From Obelidium mucronatum (taxonomy: Eukaryota; Chytridiomycota; Chytridiomycetes; Chytridiales; Chytriomycetaceae): 64,000 bases of DNA. A model generated the notes under the pieces. That model worked only from the letters and a program-made list of their open reading frames with translations, had not been told where the DNA came from and did no database searches. The DNA lies in assembly GCA_025765595.1 (NCBI GenBank), contig JAIVFH010000072.1, forward strand, positions 62,001 through 126,000, read 5' to 3'. This document shows positions 54,524 to 64,000 of this stretch, in pieces. Each line of letters opens with the position of its first letter. Position 1 is the first letter of the stretch. The position numbers and the translations under genes are program-made.

Positions 54524-54529
54524 TTTATT
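54524..54529 (-). terminator. Polyadenylation hexamer overlapping the TSR4 stop codon
   Basis: AATAAA on the minus strand includes the TAA stop of the gene (54527-54525). Function is inferred from the motif. Confidence 0.45.
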
Positions 54530-56000
54530 CTGCCAAAGAACTCCCACCCAACAACACATTTCGAATGCGATCGTTTAATCCCATAGAGCTGAAGTTCTGA
54601 TGAAACGCAACTTCTTCCATGTAAACTTGCGGTGCTCCTTTTGCATCGACCGGCTGACAATGATCGGGACAAGTGTAGACAACTACAGTACCAAAATCCA
54701 GTGCTTTGTCGGACGCATGGTCGATTGATAAATGATTTAATAGAGTGGGCATCACCTAAATAAGAAGAATTAAAATCAGATGGATCAAGAAAAAAAAACA
54801 AAACAAAACAAAACAAACAAAAAAAGAAGCTTAACTTGAAACTCAAACTTGCGAGGCTTCCCGCAAAAAGAACATGATCCAATATCCTTGTCAAAATCAG
54901 GCTTATCCACGTCAGATACCCACAACACTTGCTGCTCGACTTCATCCTCATCATCATTTTCAGCACTAACATCCTCCATGTCGTCGTCATCTTCTTTATG
55001 TCGAATCCAGCGCAAAACTTGCTCCGGTTCACGATCAATGCGGTTCTGGAACATCAAGAACGCATTATCCACATCAACAGTAGTATCCGGAGCGTCACGA
55101 ATTTCGTCCTCCGCTTCCTCTGCCTCTTCCTCCGTTTCCATAATCCCTGCGCCTTTCATTTGACTTTCGAGATCCTTGGCGCCGCGAGCTCCGGCTTCTT
55201 TTTCCGTTGGTTCGACTTCAGTTACAATCTCCCACTCCTTGAATTCAACCACCTTGCGAATATCTTCCCACTCAGAATCGCCAATTGTTGCTTGGTAATC
55301 AGTTCCACAGGTTACATTGTGTTTTCCCGTCTTCCATCCAATAGCTTGATGCTCTTTGCAACAGTAGTGGACGGCCTTGCATCCTGTACAGACTTTGGAT
55401 CCTTTTAAACCGCAAATATGGCATTCCAGTGCTTTGGATGAAGATCTTGATGATTCAGACCAATATTCGTTCTGTTCAGGAAGTTGAGATCGAAAGCACT
55501 TGAAGCTACCAAATTAAAAAGAAGCAAGAGAGATGAATGAGTTTGGAATCTGGGACTATTTGGAAAGGATGTACCTTTTGCAGGTGCCATTTTTGCATGC
55601 AAATAGGTAGACGATACGAAAGAAAGCTTCAGGAACTTCATTGTCTGGAGTATATAACTACAAGTGGGGACGTAAGTTTTGGTCGTCAAGAAGACCACAA
55701 AAAAAAAAAAAAAGTAGAATGCAACGCACCTGAACAAGCAGCGGCATAGCAGCCTGGCATTTTGAGCATGTTACAGAAGCCAGATCCAGCGGATGGGAGC
55801 GATGCAGCCAGATAGGCCGGCCCCCGACCTGACGCCAATTTCGTTACCAAACCGCAGATACTTTGGGAGGCACGAGCGACAACAGCAAAGGGTACCTTGT
55901 GTGGAATATCATCGCCAGTAGTGATTTGACTTTGGTGCAGACAGCCGACGGCTTGTTCCAGATCGACGAAGCCCAGGACTGTTTCGTTCGCCTTCGCCAT
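54525..56000 (-). CDS. TSR4: PDCD2 / Tsr4 ribosomal protein S2 chaperone
   Basis: Tsr4/PDCD2 binds nascent uS5 (Rps2) and supports 40S maturation. ATG 56000 gives MAKANETVLGFVDLEQAVG, then VGGRPIWLHRSHPL and VTCSKCQAAMPLLVQ, the N-terminal PDCD2 module with its zinc Cys pairs. A MYND-type zinc finger follows (CHICGLKGSKVCTGCKAVHYC, HNVTC). Then come an acidic linker and the C-terminal PDCD2_C domain: CSFCGKPRKFEFQVMPTLLN, DFGTVVVYTCPDHC and VYMEEVAFHQNF. Five or six exons. Fungal Tsr4 usually lacks the MYND finger that is present in animal PDCD2, so this chytrid copy looks ancestral. It starts 40 bp from the divergent F-box gene. Confidence 0.9.
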
Positions 56001-56040
56001 CGCAAAAACAAAAACAAAAATCAAAAAAGAAAGAAATCCA
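56001..56040. promoter_or_regulatory. 40-bp divergent intergenic region (TSR4 / F-box gene)
   Basis: A-rich, nearly a pure purine tract on the plus strand (AAAACAAAAACAAAAATC). No TATA box. Confidence 0.45.
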
Positions 56041-57346
56041 ATGGAGATTGATACGCCGTTCCTCGACAGCACGGGCAACGACGCCTCGCTGCTCGTGCGG
56101 CTGCCGGATGCGCTTGTGGCGCGTGTGTTTTCGTTTGTTGAGTTTGGCGTGCTCGCGCAGTGTGCGGGCAGCGTGTGTGTGTCCTGGCGCAGCGCGCTGT
56201 ACGGCAACGCGCTGCTGTGGACGCGGCTCGCGCTGCCGAAGTACGCCGTGCTGCTGCCGTATCTGCCGCACAACTGCGTGCGCCGCGTCGTCATCGCCGC
56301 GCCGCAGCCCGTCGGCGCAAAGCGCAAAGACGCCGCCGACTCGTGCCGTCTGCTCAACAACTACGGCCAGCACCGCATCGAACACATCGTGCTCGAAGGC
56401 CACGGCATCGACACCGCAATCATGGAGTTCCTGGGTGCGTGCTGCGTCCCGTCCCCTTAAATCGTCGTCTGGCGTCTCTAACTACTCTCAAACCCTCTCT
56501 CCACCTGCAGCCCGCATCATCACCCCGCATCTGGTCCACATCCAGTTCCACCACGTCGGCCTGTCCTTCGAGCGCAAGCAGTTCCTGGCCGTGCTGCAGC
56601 GCGCACAGAACGTGCGCTCGCTGCGCATCACCCGTCGTCCGTTCAAACGTGCAACTATTCTGTCGCCGCTGCTGTCTCTGTTTAGTCATACTCTCACCCA
56701 TTTGCGGCTGGACAATTTGGCTGCGGAGCAGATTCCAAACTTTGGAGCTATAGTCCCAAACCTTGTGAGTTTGGAATTGGATGGGCTGATGGAACTGGCC
56801 TATTGGGCCGAGACAAGATTTAATAGTACTAGTATAACGGATGACCTCGCGGACATTAATGATCTCACTGGGGCCGGCAACCATGTCGAAAGCATTCACA
56901 ACCCTCCAAATCAACCCAGCAACAATTCTGCAGATAACATGACGATACATTCATCCTCGTTTCAAATTATTCCCCAACTCCGCTATCTATCTTGTACAAA
57001 TATGGACGAATCAGATCCAGACGCAGTATCGAAACTCATGTGTTTCCTCCTTTCAAAGTGCCCTCTCCTCACTCATCTTGTCTTTTCATGTCCAAATTAT
57101 ATGATGGATCTTTGGCCATGTGTCGAATTCTGGCTTAATATTCAACACGTACATTTGGATCACTGTTTCATTGCCAGTGATTTTGTGAGGGGGCTCCAAG
57201 CTGGGATTGGACAGCTTCGCGATCACCATTTAGCAACCTATGGCGTTTATCCGGCACATGTTTTACAAATCAAAATAGGGCGGTCTTGCCAAGTGGAGGA
57301 TCCAGACCTTGTGCGATATGTGTTTGGGAATGATTGCTTTTTGTAA
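56041..57346 (+). CDS. F-box protein
   Basis: Exons 56041-56434 and 56511-57346 total 1230 nt, 409 residues. An F-box-like N-terminus (LVRLPDALVARVFSFV and CVSWRSALYGNALLWTRL) should bind Skp1 of an SCF ubiquitin ligase. The rest has irregular leucine-rich segments (HTLTHLRLDNLA; NLVSLELDGLMEL; CPLLTHLVFSCPNY) that may form a substrate-binding solenoid. It ends LVRYVFGNDCFL. Exon 1 is very GC-rich and keeps long open frames in other registers, which are shadows; exon 2 becomes A/T-richer toward its 3' end. No named ortholog is recognised. Confidence 0.8.
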
Positions 57347-57431
57347 AACCAGTTTTTTTTTGATAGTTATTAAGTGCGATAGATGTGGGTAAATACACAA
57401 AATCCTTTTTAAGTTTATTGAAATAAGTAAG

Positions 57432-58086
57432 CTATTGCTGCTTCATTTGTTCGAAAGCAGTTTGCAATCTCACAATCTAAATGTTTGTGTGGTTAGTGGG
57501 TGGAATCGAAACCTCAATCCACAACAAACCTCCATCTTCTTCTGCTCCTGTTTCTCTTCGAAAGACTTAATTTGTGTTTCCAGGCGCTTACTACAATTGG
57601 ATTAAAGTCTCCCGTTAGCTAATGGTTTCGCAAAGCCTGTTGAATTGAATTTACATTTCGCCTGTGATGTATTCAATACGTTTGTTCACGTTCGCAGCAG
57701 CCTCTGGTCTATCTTGCTTTACAAGCACTGGTCCAATCAACTTGTAAACAGTCGCATCGTCTTTGATGTTGTCGAATTCCTAAGCAAAAAAACCGGTGCG
57801 CAAAACCTTGAGCCAAACAACATCCATGCGTCAACACGAAATAAAGAAATTCACCTTCTTGACCATTTCGTTTTCCTTCAGCTGCGCTTCGAGCGTGCTT
57901 CTAGACGCCACGGCCTTGGAGTACTCTAAAAAAACACATACACACAAGCAGCTCCATCAACTCAAACATCCAAGACGTTCCTTCCAACAACAAATAATTG
58001 CGACGAAAGATTTTACCCTTTTGCAGGTTTTGGAATTCACCAACTTGTCTCTCGAGTTGTTGTTGGGTGACGGTTGCAGCAGACAT
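57432..58086 (-). CDS. YKE2: Prefoldin subunit 6 (beta type)
   Basis: Beta subunit of prefoldin, the jellyfish-shaped co-chaperone that hands actin and tubulin to CCT. The start at 58086 gives MSAATVTQQQLERQVGEFQN. Downstream exons read EYSKAVASRSTLEAQLKENE, then FDNIKDDATVYKLIGPVLVK and NVNKRIEYITGEM, the beta-hairpin and second helix of the family. A final helix ends FEQMKQQ and the stop is at 57434-57432. Four exons. It is convergent with the F-box gene, 85 bp apart, and divergent from SLX4 over 91 bp. Confidence 0.92.
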
Positions 58087-58177
58087 CTCTTGGATTTATT
58101 TGTTTGTTAATTATTTTCCTCTATTTTATTTCATTTTATTTTTACATAAATAATAAAAAAACACTTCTCGAAAAAAA
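58087..58177. promoter_or_regulatory. 91-bp divergent intergenic region (prefoldin 6 / SLX4)
   Basis: A/T-rich with ATTTTATTTTTACATAAATAATAAAA; contains several TTTATTT blocks but no consensus TATA box of clear direction. Confidence 0.4.
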
Positions 58178-58597
58178 ATGGCCGAATGCCCCATCTGCAA
58201 CACCTTCTTCAAAGACATTGTCCAGCTTCAAGACGACCACATTCCATTATGTCTCAGTGGTGGAGAGTCAACAACACCCGTCGAAGCAGCGAGCGAGAGT
58301 TGTCCAATCTGTCACCTTCCATTCGCGTCACTGCATCCGTCTGTCGTGTGGGATGGTATGCAATTCACCTTCTCCTTTTATCTCTTTGCATGCTTTTCTT
58401 CTTGCACTGCTAAAAAAAAATGAAATGAATACTGCGCGGTAGACCATGTTGATTCTTGCATCCGAATTCAAGAACAGAAACACAGTAGGAAGCAGCAAAG
58501 CAAGGCGCCAACTCCCAAACAAAAACAAACTACTCTATCGTTTGTGGATGTTGAAATCCCGAATGATAATGATTCAAATCCACAAACCACAGCAGCA

Positions 58598-58628
<31 letters not shown>

Positions 58629-61480
58629 AAACAACAACAACAACAACTCGAAAAAAATATAAACTGTCAGAATCTTGCTTCCAAGTCGATTTATCTTCTG
58701 ATGAAGAATTTTGTGCCGTCAAAAGACACGTTCGGATTCTCCGTTTCGACACTGATAAAGTTGTTGATACCATCGCCACAGCGAAACAGTCGTCATCCAA
58801 AAGGTCAGGGACCTCTGCTGCTGCCTCTAAAAAAAGGAAACAAGATCCGAACCATACTAGTGTTGCTCTTGGGAAAGAGTTGGAGGACCATTTGACAGAG
58901 CGATATCATGAATTTCTTGGCAAGGGAGGAAGAAGCAATAGGATAATATGCCAACAGGGACAAGAAAGACGCTCCAACAGCGACGAGACGAATCATGATG
59001 ACTTTGAAAACCACCATGTTCCTCTGATGGAAGAAGATGATCAAGAAAATAGCGATGATGGGTCCACCGACTTGTGGCGGGTGGCGGGAGCTCAAAATGG
59101 ATACAAATTTGATACTTTTATGACGCTCTTTTTGTCAAAGTATATTCAGGATAGTTCTGGGTCGTTGTCTTCCAACAATTCTACTGATGAAGGCTTGAAT
59201 GTTGATAATAAATGTAAGTAATATATTTCCCCTACCACAAACTGTACACGCGTTTTTATGGATACTGGTATTCCTATTTCTCTTTTCTATTTAAAAAAAA
59301 TACGTCAATATTTAGGTTTTCAAAGGCAAGTCATGAGTGATTGCATGAAAGATGTGAAGCTTGCCAAACGCGCCCTTGACAGAAAAATCGACGAGCTCCG
59401 AATGGAATACAATGAATTTGTAAGCAACAATTCAAAAAAAAAAGTTAGTCTTTTTTTAATTGTTTTTAATCATGCTCTACTTTTTTTTTTAGGTTCGTCA
59501 ATGTGTCAAGTTTCGTGATTTGACGATTTCCAAATCGAAAACACGACCACAACCCATTGAATCAACAATAGAAAGTACCACCGCCTACAGTGCCGCCATT
59601 TCACCCCAAGATTTTTTCTTTGATGCTACCACATCAACATCAACAAACTCCTCATTTACCCACGAAAATGAAAATCCGCGACCAACCACAAACTCACAAC
59701 CAAAAGCAACACTTCCCGCAGCAACAACAGCAGCTAGCAGCAGCACCTACCGCTCAAACATCACCACAATCGTAATCAGCGACGACAGCGACATGGAAGA
59801 CCAAACCACGGCAACCACTACTACAGCCACAAATCCAAAATGGAACTCCAACTCAATCAAACTGTTATCATCTCTCGTCGCAGCACCCACCACACCTTCT
59901 CCTGTAAAAAAATCCAACCGTCTGTACCAAGCATCCCCACACATATCAAGCCAGTTTCAAAATCTAGGGATCCAAGAAGATCCAATCACAGCAACAGCAT
60001 CAACGCGGTCAAAACCTACCCATGCCGTCTCACCAGACGACGACTCAATCGATTGGGTAGTTGAAAACACACCATCCCCAAAACGGCGAATGGCGCCACC
60101 ATTGGAAGAGGAGGAGACGAACAAAAAGTCAGCGGTTCAGTTCTTGGACACCAAGAAAGCAGGCATTCAATCACCGTGTGATGAACTATGGAATGAAGAT
60201 ATTCAAGGTGGTGGCAGTGGTGATATTAGCAGGCAACTTGAATACGAAGAAGGGTTTTATGTTGGATATGATGATGGTGATGGACAGGAGGAGGAGGAGG
60301 AGGGCGACTTTGGTGGAGTTTTGGATAGTGACTCACCACCACCTTCAGCAGCAGTAGCACATCCAGTACAATTTCATTGTAGTGTTGATAGTTTGGCTGC
60401 AGCAGCTGAACCGCCCATATTATCCGCTTCTGGCTCCAATTATCGTTCTTCTTCTGCTGGAGCTGTTACAACTGCCGCCGCCGTCAACGCCACCGCATCT
60501 GCCTCCAACTCTTCTGCTAAAAGCGGGAATAAATTAAACGCTTTGGACGTCTTGATGAGAACAGCAGCTTCTATGGCCGCGGGTGAGACAATCGGTGGCA
60601 CAACAGGTGCTGCTAAACCGGCTCGACAAAAAGCAACATTAAAAACGAGTTCAAATTCAAAATCTGCAGCCGCTCCTACAAGTATTAGCACAGCTGCTTC
60701 TTCTTCTAGTAACACAGCAAAATCCAAAGTTCCCAGCAAAAGAAAAAAGAAGGGGGAAGAAAATGAACCTACGGTGAAACCCGATTATTCTAGTATGGAG
60801 ATTTCTGAATTAGAGGTGAGATTGATAACCACAAAAACAAAACCGTTTTTAACAAAAGTGGCGATGGGGAACTAAAAAAAAAATTTTAACAGAAAATCGC
60901 AGGAAAGTATGGTATTCGAAAACTCCCAAAGACGGTTTTGATTGACCAATTGAACAAGATTTGGGACACCTTGCATCCTTCTTCGATAACAGTAACAGCA
61001 ACAACTGCAGTATCAGCACCAGCAGCAGCAGCAGAACCCACCGAAATATCTTCTCACGACAAAAAACAACTCAAGAAAAAATCATCTTCATCAAATAGCG
61101 TCATTAATGATGTTACGGAACAACAACAACAAGACCAACAAGAACAACCGCCAACAACCAAACAGAAGATATCTCGAAAAAAGACGCCCACCTCGTCCGC
61201 TGCTACTCCCGAGGTTTCGCTTGACCAACAGATTTATGATTATATTCATTCGAACCAAGAATTGTATGGCCAAATTCTCCGATACAAGGTTTGTGTTTTC
61301 CCGTCTCGTCTCCTTACAAAAAGTTTATGTGTAACTTGCCTAAACCCCCACAACTTGCAGCCGCTAGATTTTGAAAAACTGCATCAAGAGGTGAAAGCAA
61401 CAGGAATTAAGTGCAGTAAAAAGAGCCTTCAGACTTTTCTTGATGCACGAGGAATCACAACAAGAAATAGCGTTGCATAA
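58178..61480 (+). CDS. SLX4: Structure-specific endonuclease scaffold SLX4
   Basis: Scaffold that activates the SLX1 nuclease for Holliday junction and flap cleavage. The N-terminus has two UBZ4-type zinc fingers, CPICNTFFKDIVQLQDDH and CPICHLPFASLHPSVV (the latter completed by HVDSC after the intron). An Ala/Gln/Thr repeat tract coded by CAG/CAA follows near 58590-58650. Then come long disordered Ser/Thr-rich exons with phosphorylation-like SP/TP sites. The C-terminus carries a SAP-like segment (MEISELEKIAGKYGIRKLPKT) and the SLX1-binding CCD domain, reading LYGQILRYKPLDFEKLHQEV, then GIKCSKKSLQTFLDARGIT. The tail is separated by a GTTTGT-type intron. Assignment rests on the CCD and UBZ modules. 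Confidence 0.88.
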
Positions 61481-61612
61481 TTGTATTTATTTAATAAACC
61501 AAAGCTATTTTTTTAATTGCCATCTGATACTGGTGTCCAAGAATCGTCTAAACTCCGCCCGCATCAAGTAATGCAATCGTTTCACAAAACTTAAAAAGTG
61601 GATTTTGCAATT

Positions 61613-61618
61613 TTTATT
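61613..61618 (-). terminator. Polyadenylation hexamer overlapping the primase stop codon
   Basis: AATAAA on the minus strand starts with the last base of the TGA stop at 61620-61618. Confidence 0.4.
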
Positions 61619-61756
61619 CAAAACTGCAACTTCTTATCCTCCTCTTCCCGCCTCAAACGCATCTTTTCTTTAGCTTCCTCCTCCAACCCTTCAACAAACT
61701 TGCGAAAGTATTCTACATGGGGTTTCATCGCCGTCTTTTGATAGTCTGGGCATAAA

Positions 61757-61825
<69 letters not shown>

Positions 61826-63784
61826 AGTCAATAAAAAATCACAATTCAGCATTCCCTTTTTTTTTACCTGCAAGTTTCCCCATCTGATCGGGATTCGCCA
61901 TATCAAACTCTGCAATCTCATTCACCAAGTCAACCAATTTTGGGGCTTGGAAAGGATCAAAGGTATCACATTTCTTTGGATCAATTGGAATACAAACACG
62001 ACCTGTTTTTTTTTTTAGTATCATGATTAAGATCAAGAAACACTTTGTTTTGTATGTATGTGTGCGTGCATACCAGTCTTTGGGTGAACACAAAACGGTG
62101 CCTTAAGCAAGTGATTCAATCCAATCGAGACATTAGAATCCAAACGAGGATAACTGTATTGAAACATAATCTCCAATGTAGTAGCAGCTAATGCCGGTTT
62201 CTTAACACGGAAACAAAACACGTCACAAACGTTAAACGTCAAAACAAAACAAACAATATACACCCATACCTTTTTGGCGAGAATTTGCATTTCTCCCATG
62301 ATTTGTCCCCATTTTTCCTGGGGTGTAGACTTTTTGTTGTTTGTCCAATGATCCTCAAACTTTCTTCTCAAATCTGATTGTAAACGAGTCATTGATAAGC
62401 ATCAACACACTACAAAGAACAGAAAAAAAAGGACCTTCGTCAGGAATCAGGGCGATAATCTTCTTCCACTTTTCAGGGTTCGTCAAAATATCTTGATTGT
62501 GAATCAACCGTTGTGTAAACATTGGGTTCAAGACTTCCTGAGCTTTTCTAAATTTTGTACAGACAAACTCATCAGTCTCAATATAAACGCCTTGTTTTTT
62601 TTTCACCTCAAGGATGGATGAAGTGACTTTGCATTCAACGAAACCTTCTTGGATGTTTCCTCTCCTCCTTTGACAACTTCCAGGTAATTCACGATAGCTC
62701 GTCTCGCTTCGGCTGTTAGTTTTCTGGCACGGTCGTCGCACACCCAACAATGGACACCACGACGACCAGAGTAAACCCACAATCGGTGTTTGAAACCAAA
62801 ATCATCTGAAGCATCAGTGTTAGACTTGTGAGGCGTGGGATAGCAAGCATATCAACTTGTTTTCAAAAGAAACTTTCAAACCTTGCAAAGCACGATCCAA
62901 AATCTTGATGGATACTGTCATGAAATCCCAGCACTTGAGACAAATTTCTGCACCACTATTTTCGACCAAAAAGAAAATACCAATTAGGCACTTGGTGGGG
63001 TTCCGACCTTCCCTCTCCTCTCTTCCACTTCTTTTTCACCTGCAACACGACCGAATCGGATCGTAGTCAGTCATATCGATATCAAACACAAGTTCACGTT
63101 CCATGGGGTTGAATGATCCTGGCCTCAAGATTTTCTTGTCTTTTGGCTGGCACAAGAGATATGAGATTTCAATGAAACACACGGCCAAGAAAAAGACTTT
63201 CAACAACACCTTTGCATTGTACACCGCGCCAATATCAATCTTGACTGGCTTCATATCGCAGATACTCTTTTTCAGCTCGTCGCCGTCCTTGAACGACTGG
63301 AACCGCAGGTACGCGTCGTTTGCAAGGGTGAAGGACAGTTCGCGGTGCAGAAAGTAGTTTTTCTGGACTGGGTTAATTTGTCAGCACGTCGCAGCGAAGG
63401 GATGAGTCACGACGCACCGTTGCCGTAGGCCAGCCAGCGGTAGAACTCGCGGAAGGGAAACAGGCGGTGGTAGAAGACGGCGAGCAGCGTGTTGAAGTCC
63501 GTGTCGGCGGCCAGACGCGTCGACAGCTCGGCGACGCGCGGCGGCGGCGGCGGCAGCGCGGCGGCGGCAGCGGCGTCGTCGTCGGCGTCAAAGTCGATGC
63601 CGAGGTCGTTCGTGCTCAGCGCCTTGAGCGCCGCAAGCCGCAGCGCGCGCGGCGACAGGCCGCCGTCGCTGGCGCCGTCGTTGTCCATGTCGAAGTCGGC
63701 GTCGGCGCCGTTGGCTGCTGCCGCTGCCGGCTCGGGCGTTGCGGGCTGCGAGAGCGGAAGGGCAAGTGTGTCCGAACAATCCAT
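61618..63784 (-). CDS. PRI1: DNA primase small (catalytic) subunit
   Basis: Catalytic subunit of Pol-alpha primase; makes RNA primers. ATG 63784 opens a GC-rich Ala/Asp-rich exon ([11 protein letters not shown]), unusually long for the family. The conserved core starts at [18 protein letters not shown], then [19 protein letters not shown]. The catalytic acidic motif is [10 protein letters not shown]. Then [12 protein letters not shown] and [22 protein letters not shown] follow (zinc and nucleotide-binding SGRRGVH). Next are [24 protein letters not shown] and RVCIPIDP. It ends [11 protein letters not shown]. About nine exons; the intron near 61750-61870 is dominated by a 63-base A run (T in the transcript). 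It lies 8 bp downstream of the USE1-like stop on the same strand. Confidence 0.95.
61760..61822. repeat. PRI1: A63 homopolymer inside a primase intron
   Basis: Sixty-three consecutive A on the plus strand, hence U63 in the pre-mRNA, within an intron of the minus-strand primase gene. Confidence 0.9.
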
Positions 63785-63792
63785 TTTTTGGT

Positions 63793-64000
63793 TTATGTTT
63801 TTACAACTGAAAACAGCTTCATCCACACAAACGCAAAAACAAAGAGCAGGCAAACTCCAACAACCGCAAACACTGTCAGCCAGCAGTTGCCACGCGTCGT
63901 TGCGAGCACCTTCTCCAGCTTGCTTCCCTGTCGAGTAATTGTCTGCACGTTTGCATCCAGCTTGTGTTCCGCGTCCGCCATCACCTAATCACAGAAAGTG
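63793..64000 (-). CDS. USE1: USE1-like SNARE, 3' part
   Basis: The last exon reads VMADAEHKLDANVQTITRQG, then KLEKVLATTRGNCWLTVFAV and a single C-terminal membrane anchor (VGVCLLFVFAFVWMKLF) with a short tail SVVKT. A tail-anchored protein with HxLDxNxxxxxxxGxKL before the anchor fits Use1, the ER SNARE for Golgi-to-ER retrograde vesicles. Another small SNARE cannot be excluded because the SNARE motif lies beyond the window. A TGATTAG acceptor near 63985 marks the exon start. The stop (63795-63793) is 8 bp before the primase ATG. Confidence 0.6.

Noticed and set aside
1..64000. tRNA genes
   Set aside because: No sequence with matching A and B boxes and cloverleaf arms was found by eye; a tRNAscan-SE run would be decisive.

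Overview
The window is nuclear DNA of a zoosporic, chytrid-like fungus. Genes are split by many short GT-AG introns (mostly 50-110 nt). The catalogue mixes standard fungal genes (condensin, replication factor C, glycine cleavage T-protein, Atg27-like, Ett1-like) with flagellar genes that Dikarya have lost (IFT57, a SAXO-type axonemal microtubule protein, a centrin). No bacterial, viral or organellar gene was recognised. The placement rests on gene content and gene structure only.

Layout. 1-3653 (+): 3' part of GCV1, a low-complexity protein, COX11. 3746-4611 (-) Atg27-like, then VMA10 (+), a kinetochore-like coiled-coil gene (-), a coiled-coil/fibronectin-III protein (+), IFT57 (-), RFC1 (+), an Ett1/Nro1-like gene (-), DML1/misato (+) and EMC7 (-). 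23417-27985 (+) encodes a cell-surface protein with leucine-rich repeats, about 900 residues of Pro/Val/Glu/Asp repeats, a Thr-rich stalk and a GPI-type tail. 28136-29960 (-) is DPH2, with two near-identical box C/D snoRNA-like sequences in its introns. 30250-34507 (+) holds two adjacent tyrosine phosphatases, followed by a saccharopine-dehydrogenase-like oxidoreductase and SDS22. Next come FMC1 (-), a broken retropepsin-like gene (+), SAXO (+), centrin (-), SMC4 (+), UBA2 (-), a HUL4-type HECT ligase (+), RPL3 (-), an unresolved stretch at 53590-54494, TSR4/PDCD2 (-), an F-box protein (+), prefoldin 6 (-), SLX4 (+), primase small subunit (-) and the 3' end of a USE1-like SNARE (-).

Organisation. 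Strand alternates almost gene by gene. Seven divergent pairs have start codons only 29-91 bp apart, convergent stops are often about 85-130 bp apart, and in four genes the AATAAA hexamer overlaps the stop codon. Three genes have a start codon isolated by an intron placed directly after ATG. Introns carry long simple repeats (40 GT units, 37 C, 63 A).

The most unusual features are the duplicated intronic snoRNA of DPH2, the modular LRR/PEVE surface protein with a recent 570-bp internal duplication, the retropepsin-like gene with an NTG triad and a frame break, and the extreme compaction of divergent promoters. Exon coordinates were checked by reading-frame arithmetic for GCV1, COX11, the Atg27-like gene, VMA10, the LRR gene, FMC1, RPL3 and the F-box gene. 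Other genes are given as spans from start to stop codon, with exons inferred from homology and splice sites.
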